Source of the DNA: a virus
Length of the DNA stretch: 53,678 nt
Reading direction: 5' to 3' (one strand)
Virus record (IMG/VR): IMGVR_UViG_3300024348_000050
Coordinates: 1-53,678 of that record
The notes under the pieces are model-generated. The model did not search any database. It was not told the DNA's origin and saw only the letters and a program-made list of their open reading frames with translations. The position numbers and the translations under genes are program-made. Every line of letters begins with the position of its first letter. Position 1 is the stretch's first letter. Of this stretch, positions 8,114 through 15,896 are shown piece by piece.

Positions 8114-9819
8114 TACATTTTAAGATGATAAGGTTTAAGAATATCTTATCTACGGGTAATTCGTGGACTGAGATACCGTTAGACAATAGTAAGTCTACTC
8201 TTATTCTAGGTGAAAATGGTGCAGGCAAATCTACAATGCTTGATGCCATTTCTTTTGCGTTGTATGGTAAAGCTTTTAGAAACATCAACAAGAAGCAACT
8301 ACTCAACTCTATCAATCAAAAAGACTTGCAAGTAGAGCTTGCATTCAAGATCGGTGCAAAAGACTACAACGTAAAGCGTGGTATCAAACCTAATGTGTTT
8401 GAGATTTGGTGTAATGGTGAACTCTTAAATCAAGATGCCGCCGCACGGGATTATCAATCATACCTAGAAGAGAGTATTCTTAAACTGAATTACAAATCTT
8501 TTGGGCAAGTAGTTGTTCTGGGTTCTAGTACATTCGTGCCTTTTATGCAACTGAAAGCGAGTGAACGTAGGGCAGTCATCGAAGACTTACTTGATATTCA
8601 AATCTTTACAGTAATGAATACGTTACTGAAGGGGAAAGTATCTAACAATAAAGAAGAGATACAAGAGATCAAGTACCAGATCGACTTACTTAAGAATAGT
8701 ATCGACAATGCTAAGTTACACAACGAATCCATTCGTGAATTAAAAGAAGGTGAAGTTGTTAAACTTAAAGAGAAGTTGAAAGAGCAAATTGCTTTGATCG
8801 AAGACGAGCAAGCCGCTGTAGAAACTATCATGGGTGAAGTACAGCAAATGGCTGAAGGTGTCAGTGACAAAACTGGCATGAAAAAGAAGCTACAAGAACT
8901 GGAGAAAATCGATGGTCAACTTTCCACAAAGTTATCCAAGCTACGTAAAGACATCAACTTCTACGAAGACCACGACAACTGTCCAACCTGCAAGCAAGGG
9001 ATCGAACACGAATTTAAACAAGAAACAATCGAAGAATCCACAGGCAAGATTACAGAAATCGAAAAAGCCCAGACAGAACTCGACAATAGACTTGGAAGCG
9101 TAAACAAACGACTTGGTGAGATCGATGATGTAGAGACTGAAATGGCTTCAAAGAACCTTGAGATGTCAGAGCATAACGCTAACTACAAGATGGCGATGAA
9201 TGTGTGTAAGTCTATCAAAGGCGAACTAACAGAAGCAGAAGAGTCCGTTGAAGCGATAGACAACTCAGAGATAAAGAAGTTCGAAGATGATATGACTACA
9301 TATCATACTAAACAAAGTCAACTATTCGATGATAAAGAAATGCTATCACTTGTCGCTTCTATGCTAAAAGACGGCGGGATTAAGACACGTATTATTAAGC
9401 AGTATGTCCCAGTGATGAATAAGCTAATTAATAAATACTTAGCCGCCATGGATTTCTTTGTGCAATTTGAACTAGATGAAAACTTCAATGAGACTATCAA
9501 AAGTCGTTTTCGTGATGTGTTCACATACGCATCGTTCTCTGAAGGTGAGAAGTTACGCATCGATTTAGCACTACTATTTACTTGGAGATCAGTCAGTAAA
9601 CTACGCAACTCTGTTTCTACTAATCTTTTGATCATGGACGAGATCATGGACTCTAGCCTAGACAATGCAGGCACAGAAGAGTTCTTGAAAATTATTAATG
9701 AGATCACAGCCGACTCTAATGTATTCATTATTAGTCACAAGGGTGATCAGTTATATGAGAAGTTTGACCAAGTAATTCGTTTTGAGAAAGTGAAGAACTT
9801 TAGCCGTATGGCGGCTTAA
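8110..9819 (+). CDS. 46: Recombination nuclease subunit gp46 (Rad50-like)
   Basis: This is the SMC-family ATPase partner of gp47. Walker A is at 34-41 (GENGAGKS); two coiled-coil arms (about 170-285 and 305-390) flank a zinc hook CPTC at 291-294; the C-terminus has the signature FSEGEKLRIDLA and the Walker B stretch NLLIMDEIMD. The 569 residues match T4 gp46 (560). Confidence 0.97.
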   Translation: MIHFKMIRFKNILSTGNSWTEIPLDNSKSTLILGENGAGKSTMLDAISFALYGKAFRNINKKQLLNSINQKDLQVELAFKIGAKDYNVKRGIKPNVFEIWCNGELLNQDAAARDYQSYLEESILKLNYKSFGQVVVLGSSTFVPFMQLKASERRAVIEDLLDIQIFTVMNTLLKGKVSNNKEEIQEIKYQIDLLKNSIDNAKLHNESIRELKEGEVVKLKEKLKEQIALIEDEQAAVETIMGEVQQMAEGVSDKTGMKKKLQELEKIDGQLSTKLSKLRKDINFYEDHDNCPTCKQGIEHEFKQETIEESTGKITEIEKAQTELDNRLGSVNKRLGEIDDVETEMASKNLEMSEHNANYKMAMNVCKSIKGELTEAEESVEAIDNSEIKKFEDDMTTYHTKQSQLFDDKEMLSLVASMLKDGGIKTRIIKQYVPVMNKLINKYLAAMDFFVQFELDENFNETIKSRFRDVFTYASFSEGEKLRIDLALLFTWRSVSKLRNSVSTNLLIMDEIMDSSLDNAGTEEFLKIINEITADSNVFIISHKGDQLYEKFDQVIRFEKVKNFSRMAA

Positions 9820-9843
9820 CGCAACTACTAAGGAGGATACTCA

Positions 9844-9984
9844 ATGACGAAAGAAGAACGTATAGAACATCTCAACTCAGAGATTGAAAGACTTGAGGAA
9901 GAAAGACCTCGAGGCTATGCACAAACTATTGCCGAATACCGCAAAACTGTAAGAACGTTTGAGCGGGATCAGGATGATGAGTGA
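9844..9984 (+). CDS. Small charged helical protein, unknown
   Basis: A 46-residue ORF with a very strong ribosome site (AAGGAGG, 9829 region) placed 8 or so bases before the ATG. The product is Glu/Arg-rich and predicted all-helical. It starts the accessory operon and overlaps the next small ORF by 11 bases. I know of no homologue. The ribosome site and packing support it being real. Confidence 0.6.
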   Translation: MTKEERIEHLNSEIERLEEERPRGYAQTIAEYRKTVRTFERDQDDE

Positions 9985-10138
9985 TCAACTTGATAACGTA
10001 GTGCATCTAAAGAAGGTTATCGATTGCTTAGAGGCTGAGAAAGTAAAGCCACAAATACTTGAAAAATACATTATGAGGTTACAGCGTCTTGAAGATGAGA
10101 AGCAAGAAGAGAATAGGGTTAACAGCATCATCGTTTGA
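9974..10138 (+). CDS. Small helical protein, unknown
   Basis: A 54-residue ORF beginning ATGATGAGT inside the end of the previous small gene and ending within the next gene. It is predicted helical (LDNVVHLKKVIDCLEAEKVK). Its overlap with the next gene (44 bases from the ATG at 10095) is long, so the start of that gene or this ORF remains uncertain. Function unknown. Confidence 0.5.
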   Translation: MMSDQLDNVVHLKKVIDCLEAEKVKPQILEKYIMRLQRLEDEKQEENRVNSIIV

Positions 10139-10523
10139 TCTGTTACATGCTGGTCACATTGCAATGCTTAGGGAAGCCAAGGCGCAGTGTGACTATCTTA
10201 TTTGTGCATTGCACATTGATCCTTCGCTAGATAGATTAGAAAAGAATAGTCCTATACAGAATACAGTAGAGCGTTATACTCAACTGTCGGCGGTTAAGTA
10301 TGTCGATGAAGTTGTTCCATATCTGTACGAGCATGAACTGAAAGATATCCTTGAAATGTACACTCCCGATGTACGAATATTAGGTGAAGAATATAAGGAT
10401 TTAGACTTTACAGGACGTGATGTTTGTGATACACTAGGCATTGAATTATACTTTAATGGGCGCAATCATAGATTCGCATCCAGTGAATTGAGAAAGAGAA
10501 TACATGATGAAGAACATAGATGA
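10095..10523 (+). CDS. Cytidylyltransferase-like nucleotidyltransferase
   Basis: A 142-residue HIGH-superfamily nucleotidyltransferase like TagD or the HldE C-terminal domain. It has the substrate-binding GLTASSFDLLHAGHIAML motif near the N-terminus (H-x-G-H) and a C-terminal SSELRKRI motif equivalent to ISTTxL. Enzymes of this type join a phosphorylated small molecule to CMP or AMP. A TTG at 10089 is an alternative start; the ATG at 10095 is preferred because the conserved fold starts just after it. It overlaps the next gene by 20 bases, so it belongs to the modification-type operon. Its substrate cannot be told from sequence. Confidence 0.85.
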   Translation: MRSKKRIGLTASSFDLLHAGHIAMLREAKAQCDYLICALHIDPSLDRLEKNSPIQNTVERYTQLSAVKYVDEVVPYLYEHELKDILEMYTPDVRILGEEYKDLDFTGRDVCDTLGIELYFNGRNHRFASSELRKRIHDEEHR

Positions 10524-11313
10524 GATCATAGTAGACTACATTGATAGAGAAACAGACGAAGATCATGTAGCAGTACTATTATCAGCAGGTACAGATAGCA
10601 TCACATGTGGTCTAGCCGCACAGCGTCTAGGTAAGAAAGTTACTGGTTACAGTATGTACGTCAATGGCAAACAGACTACAGATAGTTTAGGTGCAAGAGA
10701 TGTCGCTGAACACTTTGGTTGGGACTTCGTACCAGTAGATGTACCAGTTGATAACATCGAAGAAGACTTCTTTACACTCATCAACAAGTATCACTGTAAG
10801 AAGAAAACTCAAGTAGAGTGTACGTTTCCCTTTCTATATGTCTACCCTAAGATCAAAGAGAAAGTAGTACTCTCTGGTGTAGCGGCAGATGGCTGGTACG
10901 GCGTATCTAAACGTGCTAACATTCACTTCAAACATACAAAAGAACTATTCGACCAATTCAGAAATGATTACTTTGGTGCAGAGAATCCTGCTGGTATAAG
11001 ACAACAAGAATATCTTGCAGAAGAGTATGGAATGAAGATACTTGCGCCATACCTAAATAGTGATGTAGCCGCATGGATGATGTTGCATGATCATGACTTC
11101 TTTAACAAGCCATATCAGAAAGCACCCATACATGAGGCATTCCACGAGATCAAGGGTATCAAAAGACGTAAGCATGAGAACTTACAATTAATTGCAGGTA
11201 TACCAGAATATTTTGAGAAACTACTTGACAACCCTGACATAAATCTGTATAATAGACAACGAACAATGGATCTAGTAAGAGACTGGCAAGATGTCGGTCC
11301 AAAGCTTTTTTGA
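10504..11313 (+). CDS. Asparagine-synthase-like PP-loop synthetase (no glutaminase domain)
   Basis: The 269 residues resemble the C-terminal synthetase half of asparagine synthase. The PP-loop SAGTDS is at 27-32 (family SGGxDS), LSGVAADG at 123-130 matches the LSGDGADE segment, and APYLNSDV near 181 matches the APFLD segment; KAPIHEAF at 206 resembles the substrate-activation loop. Such enzymes adenylate a carboxylate and pass it to ammonia or an amine. No N-terminal Ntn glutaminase is present, so it must use free ammonia, a partner or another amine. It lies between the cytidylyltransferase and the DNA methyltransferase with tight spacing; amidation of a modified base is inferred, not shown. 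Confidence 0.8.
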   Translation: MMKNIDEIIVDYIDRETDEDHVAVLLSAGTDSITCGLAAQRLGKKVTGYSMYVNGKQTTDSLGARDVAEHFGWDFVPVDVPVDNIEEDFFTLINKYHCKKKTQVECTFPFLYVYPKIKEKVVLSGVAADGWYGVSKRANIHFKHTKELFDQFRNDYFGAENPAGIRQQEYLAEEYGMKILAPYLNSDVAAWMMLHDHDFFNKPYQKAPIHEAFHEIKGIKRRKHENLQLIAGIPEYFEKLLDNPDINLYNRQRTMDLVRDWQDVGPKLF

Positions 11314-11320
11314 GGTGCAA

Positions 11321-12544
11321 ATGAAATATGAACCATACTACAATAAAGACGTTAATGAACGTGCCGCAGAGAAGCGGTTTAGTGTTATCAGTTGCTTTGC
11401 GGGCGGTGGCGGCTCTAGCACTGGCTATCGGCTTGCCGGCGGCAATATTCTACTTATCAATGAATTCGTAGAAGAAGCGATAACATCATACAAAGAAAAC
11501 TACCCAGACACACCTGTCTTAGTAGATGACATTAAGAAGTACTCTGGTCAAGACTTTCTATCGATGGCAAACATCAAAGAAGGTGAACTAGACATTCTTG
11601 ATGGCTCACCACCATGTTCAGCATTCTCTGTCGCAGGTAAGCGTGAGAAGGGTTGGGTTGGTTATCAAGAAGATACACGCAAGACTTACTTTGATGACGA
11701 AGGCAACATCGTACAAGAAGGCGAGTTGAAGACCAAAGAGGGTATTAAGAAGTACTCTGATGGTAAGACGCAGACAGGTATCGAAGACTTGTTCTTTGAG
11801 TATATTCGTGTAGCAAGAGAAGTCAAGCCAAAAGTTATTATTGCAGAGAACGTCAAAGGCATTACGTTTGGTGAAGCTAGACCTAAGTTGTTTGAGTTTG
11901 TAAACTCTTTCGAAGCACTTGGGTATCAAGTTACGTACAAAGTAATGAACGCCGCAGACTATGGTGTAGCACAAGCAAGAGAGCGTACTATCTTCATCTG
12001 TATACGTGATGATGTAGCAGAAGCTATCGGTTTAAATGTACTGAACGTGAATGGCATATTCCCTAGTCCAACGACTAAGCATATCAGTATGGAATCTGCT
12101 ATTGAAGATATTGTCAATGATGAAGATGAAGTAAAAGAGCTACGTGATTACTACGAAGGTTCGTTTCAGAAGAAGTTCTTAGATAACATTCCGTTCAGAC
12201 CTGAGAAGCATCTCAAGCCTAGCAACCCACAGTTTCGTGATTGGAATCCTAAAGCATCATGCTTTAATATGATTCGCCCTGCACCTGCAAAGCCTTGTCC
12301 AACATTGACACAGCAAGGTCAGAAGAAAGGGTTGTCTGGTGTGTTTCACTACGATTCAAATCGTAAGCTAACTATCAAAGAACTGAAACGTCTTATGTCT
12401 CTACCAGAAGACTATAAACTTACTGGTACTTTTGATCAGAAAGCAGAACGCATTGGGCGCATGGTCGCTCCAAAGATGATGGCGGCTCTTGCTGATTCGA
12501 TCTATGAGAAAGTTATAAAACCATATTATGAGGTAACAAAATGA
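11321..12544 (+). CDS. DNA cytosine C5-methyltransferase family, altered cofactor pocket
   Basis: A C5-cytosine DNA methyltransferase of 407 residues. Motif I is CFAGGGGSSTGYRLAG (25-40), motif IV GSPPCSAFS with catalytic Cys99, motif VI AENVKG with Glu176, motif VIII QARERT (218-223), and motif X ERIGRMVAPKMMAALADSI (376-394). The motif X asparagine of the usual GN(S/A)V is Arg380 here, and the residue after the catalytic Cys is Ser100 instead of the Gln seen in M.HhaI. Both positions line the pocket for the group transferred from SAM. The ATG at 11321 is chosen because GAGGTG precedes it; an ATG at 11291 is also in frame. It overlaps the CmoA-like gene by four bases. Recognition site unknown. 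Confidence 0.93.
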   Translation: MKYEPYYNKDVNERAAEKRFSVISCFAGGGGSSTGYRLAGGNILLINEFVEEAITSYKENYPDTPVLVDDIKKYSGQDFLSMANIKEGELDILDGSPPCSAFSVAGKREKGWVGYQEDTRKTYFDDEGNIVQEGELKTKEGIKKYSDGKTQTGIEDLFFEYIRVAREVKPKVIIAENVKGITFGEARPKLFEFVNSFEALGYQVTYKVMNAADYGVAQARERTIFICIRDDVAEAIGLNVLNVNGIFPSPTTKHISMESAIEDIVNDEDEVKELRDYYEGSFQKKFLDNIPFRPEKHLKPSNPQFRDWNPKASCFNMIRPAPAKPCPTLTQQGQKKGLSGVFHYDSNRKLTIKELKRLMSLPEDYKLTGTFDQKAERIGRMVAPKMMAALADSIYEKVIKPYYEVTK

Positions 12545-13242
12545 GTGATTTTACATTCGCACATCGTGAAGAAGGGTTCGACAACCACATCGAACAAAGT
12601 ATCCGTGGGTATAGCAACCTACACCAAGACGTAGTAGATTTATCAAGATACTTCGTAGATGAAGAGAGTAACGTGTATGACGTTGGTAGTTCAACTGGTA
12701 AGACTATACAAGCTATGGCTGATCAGAACTATGAGTTTGCACCGAAAGCTAACTACATCGGTGTTGAGTTTGCAGAAGGTTTCAAGGGCGACATGGAGAA
12801 GCGTGTTCGGTCTGTAGAGAAAGCACACCCAGGCACTACTGTAGAATTTATCTATGATGATATTCGCAATGTCGAAATTAAGAACGCATCACTAGTTACA
12901 TCTCTCTTTACGTTACAGTTCATGCCACCCACTAGTAGACGTTCCGTTGTAGAGAAAATCTATAAGGGTCTAAACAGAGGTGGAGCGTTTATCTTTGCAG
13001 AAAAGACTGTAGCTAAAGATGCACGTTTGCAAGAGATGTTGACGTTCAACTTCTATGACTACAAGCGTAAGTCGTTTGACACAGAAGATATCATGGACAA
13101 AGAGCGCACTCTTCGTAACATGTTGAAGCCTAACACTTGGACTGAGTTGTGTTCAACTCTTTCATGTTCTGGGTTTGACTTGTACAAGATACAACCGTTC
13201 TGGCAGAACCATCTATTCGTAGGAGCAATTGCGATCAAATAA
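12541..13242 (+). CDS. CmoA-family carboxy-SAM synthase homologue
   Basis: The 233 residues match bacterial CmoA (E. coli, 247) over nearly the whole length. IEQSIRGYSN corresponds to IQRSVPGYSN, VYDVGSSTGKT to VYDLGCSLGAA, DDIRNVEIKNASLV to GDIRDIAIENASMV, and FTLQFMPPTSRRSVVEKIY to FTLQFLEPSERQALLDKIY. CmoA makes carboxy-S-adenosylmethionine from SAM and prephenate; in the host CmoB uses it on tRNA. No CmoB is present here; the overlapping neighbour is a DNA methyltransferase. The carboxylate-binding Arg (Arg199 in E. coli from memory) aligns to Glu188 ungapped, with Arg189 next to it, so activity is plausible but not proven. Confidence 0.88.
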   Translation: MSDFTFAHREEGFDNHIEQSIRGYSNLHQDVVDLSRYFVDEESNVYDVGSSTGKTIQAMADQNYEFAPKANYIGVEFAEGFKGDMEKRVRSVEKAHPGTTVEFIYDDIRNVEIKNASLVTSLFTLQFMPPTSRRSVVEKIYKGLNRGGAFIFAEKTVAKDARLQEMLTFNFYDYKRKSFDTEDIMDKERTLRNMLKPNTWTELCSTLSCSGFDLYKIQPFWQNHLFVGAIAIK

Positions 13243-13266
13243 TTTGGCGATAAGCCAAAATAACCC

Positions 13267-13295
13267 TTGACGTACTACCCAAAATACAGTATAGT
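13267..13295 (+). promoter_or_regulatory. Sigma70-like promoter before DUF262-HNH gene
   Basis: TTGACG at 13267-13272, 17-base spacer, TATAGT at 13290-13295. It gives the nuclease gene a separate early start from the CmoA-like operon. Confidence 0.78.
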
Positions 13296-13363
13296 ATTAA
13301 ACAAGTGATCAGAGCAATTCAGCCCGTATCACTGTATAAAGCAAACAGCAAAGTGAGAATAAT

Positions 13364-14752
13364 ATGACTAATGCAACAAAACTTTCAGCAGACAACTGGA
13401 GTGTAGAACTCTGGACTGTACGGGACTTCTTAGAGAAGTCTCAAACGATTGACTGTAACCCTGTAGGGCAACGCCCATCTGTATCACCTAATCCAATCGG
13501 CGAGACTAAGCCTTCTAAGCAACAAAGCATCATAGACACTATGATGTCAGGCGGTGATATCGGCGAGATAAAAATCGTCAGAGAAAACGGCAGATATTCA
13601 TTCGAATCAATCGATGGCGGCAATCGCAAGCGCACTATTCTAGAGTACATGCGAAATAATTTTCCGTTACATAAATCATCTGTACTGGGTGAAGTTAAAG
13701 CATCAGAGTTGTCGGATGATATACGTGAAAAGTTTATGAACTACAAGTTGCGTATTGTCACTTATGATCGCTTGACTACTCGACAGAAGGGTGAGTTGTT
13801 TCGTGATACAAACAACACCACTCCAGTGAACGCTCAAGAGACGCTGAACTCATACGGTGATATTCCTATTGCAAACTTAATCCGTGAAACAGCACGTTCT
13901 ATTAGTGGTTATGATAGTCTACCACATGAGCTGTTTACTTGTCACAAAACACCACTTGGTAACGTTATTTACCCAAACGTAGCAACAAATAACACTCGTT
14001 TACGTCTTGATGAAATCGTAGCACGTATTACCTATATGATCTATGCGGGTGAGAAGCCTGTAGTAGCGCCTTTTGATGCACTGCAAGCTATGTACGATGA
14101 TGCTAGTTTAACACAGAAAGAAGTCAACAAAATTGCCAAGAAGTTGAAAGCAGTTCTGGACTTTATTCTTAAGTGTTCAGTGTGGCGTAGAGATCAAGTT
14201 AGTCGTGGACTTTTGCAAGGTCAAATCGTTATGTTGTACCGTTTGTATTTTCACTTTAAGTCAGCATACGGCTCAGTAAAAGTAGAAAACTTTGAAGCAT
14301 TCTACGATGAGTTTAGCAAAGCATATAACGCATTCAATGCATCTAACCCCAAGTTTCCAAAGCGAATTGTTGAGAACAATCGTTTGATACATGAAGCATT
14401 CAATCAACACTTGGGTGAACACAAAACCCAGTTTAAGTTTGATAACACTGTCACTTGGATTCTTGAAGGTATGGATTTAGATCGTGCATCTCTTGTTGTA
14501 CTTGACAGCAAGCGTGTATTTGCACGTGAGATGGTTGAGTTGAAACTTGCAGAGCAAGGGTTCAAGTGTTGGGTTACTGGCGAGAAGTTAACAATGAAAG
14601 ATGCCCAAGGTGGTCACATTGTTGCGCACTCACAAGGTGGCAAGACTGAGTATTCAAACTTAGTTGTCATCAGCGCAGAGCATAACCGTCGTATGCAAGA
14701 CACGAATGCTAATGATTATAAAAAATCTGTATTACTTGAGGACGTAGCGTGA
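13364..14752 (+). CDS. DUF262-HNH nuclease (GmrSD-like architecture)
   Basis: The 462-residue product has a ParB/Srx-like DUF262 N-terminus (QQSIIDTMMSGGDIGEIKIV, then the key DGGNRKR at 84-90 and NTTPVNAQETL near 155), a helical middle, and a C-terminal HNH domain (Cys402, GGHIVAHS with His418, Asn432, His440). DUF262 plus a C-terminal nuclease is the layout of GmrSD type IV enzymes, which cut modified DNA after NTP hydrolysis. It may attack competing phages or host DNA, or be a mobile-type nuclease. It directly follows the putative modification operon and overlaps the exonuclease gene by four bases. Confidence 0.82.
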   Translation: MTNATKLSADNWSVELWTVRDFLEKSQTIDCNPVGQRPSVSPNPIGETKPSKQQSIIDTMMSGGDIGEIKIVRENGRYSFESIDGGNRKRTILEYMRNNFPLHKSSVLGEVKASELSDDIREKFMNYKLRIVTYDRLTTRQKGELFRDTNNTTPVNAQETLNSYGDIPIANLIRETARSISGYDSLPHELFTCHKTPLGNVIYPNVATNNTRLRLDEIVARITYMIYAGEKPVVAPFDALQAMYDDASLTQKEVNKIAKKLKAVLDFILKCSVWRRDQVSRGLLQGQIVMLYRLYFHFKSAYGSVKVENFEAFYDEFSKAYNAFNASNPKFPKRIVENNRLIHEAFNQHLGEHKTQFKFDNTVTWILEGMDLDRASLVVLDSKRVFAREMVELKLAEQGFKCWVTGEKLTMKDAQGGHIVAHSQGGKTEYSNLVVISAEHNRRMQDTNANDYKKSVLLEDVA

Positions 14753-15381
14753 AACAAGACTTTATTATAGACTTCGAAACGATAGGGCAAAACGCTATGA
14801 AGTGTCCTATCGTAGATGCCGCTTTTGTAGTGTTTGATTGGGATCGGTTTCTTACTGATCCCTACACATTCGAAGAGTTGACTGGTATGGTTCAAACGAC
14901 TAAGTTTGATGTCAAAGCGCAGTGTGACAATGGGTGTTCATTCAGTAAAGATGATCTAGCTTGGTGGCAAGGTCAATCAGAAGAAGCCAAAGTAAATTTA
15001 AAACCTTCTGAAAATGACTTGACAATACAAGAGTTCTCTGCTATAATATTCAAATATCTGAGAGAAGTCGGTAAGATTGAACACTGGTGGTCACGTGGTA
15101 ATACGTTTGATCCAGTGCTGATAGAAAGAGTAATGAATGAACTTGGTCAACATCACTTGATGAATGAGTATCTAAAGTGGTGGCGTGTAAGAGACATTCG
15201 AACTTGGATTGATGCGAAGTTGAACTTTCCTAAACGTAACGGATTTATACCAGTAGCAGATATTGAGTATTGGGAAAACACGTTTATCGGTCACGACAGT
15301 ACACATGACGTATCGGCAGATGTGATGAGGTTGCAAACTTTGCACCGAGTAGAAAATGATTATGAACAGCCGAAGAGGTAA
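14749..15381 (+). CDS. dexA: DexA-like 3'-5' exonuclease
   Basis: The 210 residues resemble T4 exonuclease A (227). The DEDD-type Exo I motif is DFETIG (Asp8, Glu10), Exo II lies in WWSRGNTFDP, and Exo III is HDVSADVMRLQ near the C-terminus. Members of this family degrade single-stranded DNA or RNA from the 3' end. The GTG start at 14749 is supported by GAGG eight bases upstream and overlap with the previous stop. A perfect consensus promoter lies inside the gene at 15019. Confidence 0.87.
   Translation: MKQDFIIDFETIGQNAMKCPIVDAAFVVFDWDRFLTDPYTFEELTGMVQTTKFDVKAQCDNGCSFSKDDLAWWQGQSEEAKVNLKPSENDLTIQEFSAIIFKYLREVGKIEHWWSRGNTFDPVLIERVMNELGQHHLMNEYLKWWRVRDIRTWIDAKLNFPKRNGFIPVADIEYWENTFIGHDSTHDVSADVMRLQTLHRVENDYEQPKR
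15019..15047 (+). promoter_or_regulatory. Intragenic consensus sigma70 promoter inside dexA
   Basis: TTGACA at 15019-15024, 17-base spacer, TATAAT at 15042-15047, a perfect consensus on the sense strand. It could drive DUF5664, the glycosyltransferase and gp45. Confidence 0.7.
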
Positions 15382-15383
15382 AA

Positions 15384-15896
15384 ATGCTTACTATGAAAAA
15401 ATCAATAAATGACGCAACTCCCGAAGAGTGGGATCGTGTGACAAATTTAAGTAGAAATTACAATGCATCAAAGTCTGGCGCACAGCGAGAAGCACTTGGT
15501 GTACCTTACATGAAGCAGTTACCTTTAGAAGCACTAGCCGCAGGTGCAACAGCACTTGAGTATGGTGCAATGAAATATGCTGATCGTAACTGGGAGAAAG
15601 GCTTGCCTTGGCAACAGATGATTGATAGTTTGAAGCGTCACATCGATGACTTTGAACGAGGCAAAGATTATGATGATGGTCCTGATGGCTCAGGTCTTCC
15701 TCATATTTGTATGATCATGGCAGGTGCTATGATGCTGTCTTCTTCTGTCATGCGTCAAATTGGCGAAGATGATAGAATGCCTCCTACTAACGAAGAAGCT
15801 TTGAGCGCAAAAGAATGCGCTAAGTGGATGCAACATCAGCTAGAACGTGCTTCAGAATTCAAGTCACTTAAGGAGGAATATAAAGTTGGAAATTAA
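15384..15896 (+). CDS. DUF5664 dATP/dGTP diphosphohydrolase-like protein
   Basis: The 170 residues contain the DUF5664 core GAMKYADRNWEKGLPWQQMIDSLKRHIDDFERG and a following HICMIMAGAMML helix, an all-alpha MazG-related fold. Related phage enzymes hydrolyse purine dNTPs, a role in nucleotide-pool control. The ATG at 15384 follows GAGG at suitable spacing; an ATG nine bases later is in frame. It overlaps the glycosyltransferase start by 11 bases. Confidence 0.8.
   Translation: MLTMKKSINDATPEEWDRVTNLSRNYNASKSGAQREALGVPYMKQLPLEALAAGATALEYGAMKYADRNWEKGLPWQQMIDSLKRHIDDFERGKDYDDGPDGSGLPHICMIMAGAMMLSSSVMRQIGEDDRMPPTNEEALSAKECAKWMQHQLERASEFKSLKEEYKVGN

Noticed and set aside
9318-9728. 136-residue minus-strand frame inside gp46
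   Set aside because: It lies wholly within the strongly supported gp46 gene, is Ser/Leu-rich as antisense shadows are, and has no promoter or ribosome site.
10095-10523. Cytidylyltransferase as a proven member of the DNA-modification pathway
   Set aside because: Operon position is suggestive, but such genes are common in T4-like phages without base modification, so it is not counted as evidence.
13364-14752. ParB-type partition protein or toxin-antitoxin reading of the DUF262 protein
   Set aside because: The clear C-terminal HNH motif and DGGNRKR element fit DUF262 nucleases better than a partition protein.
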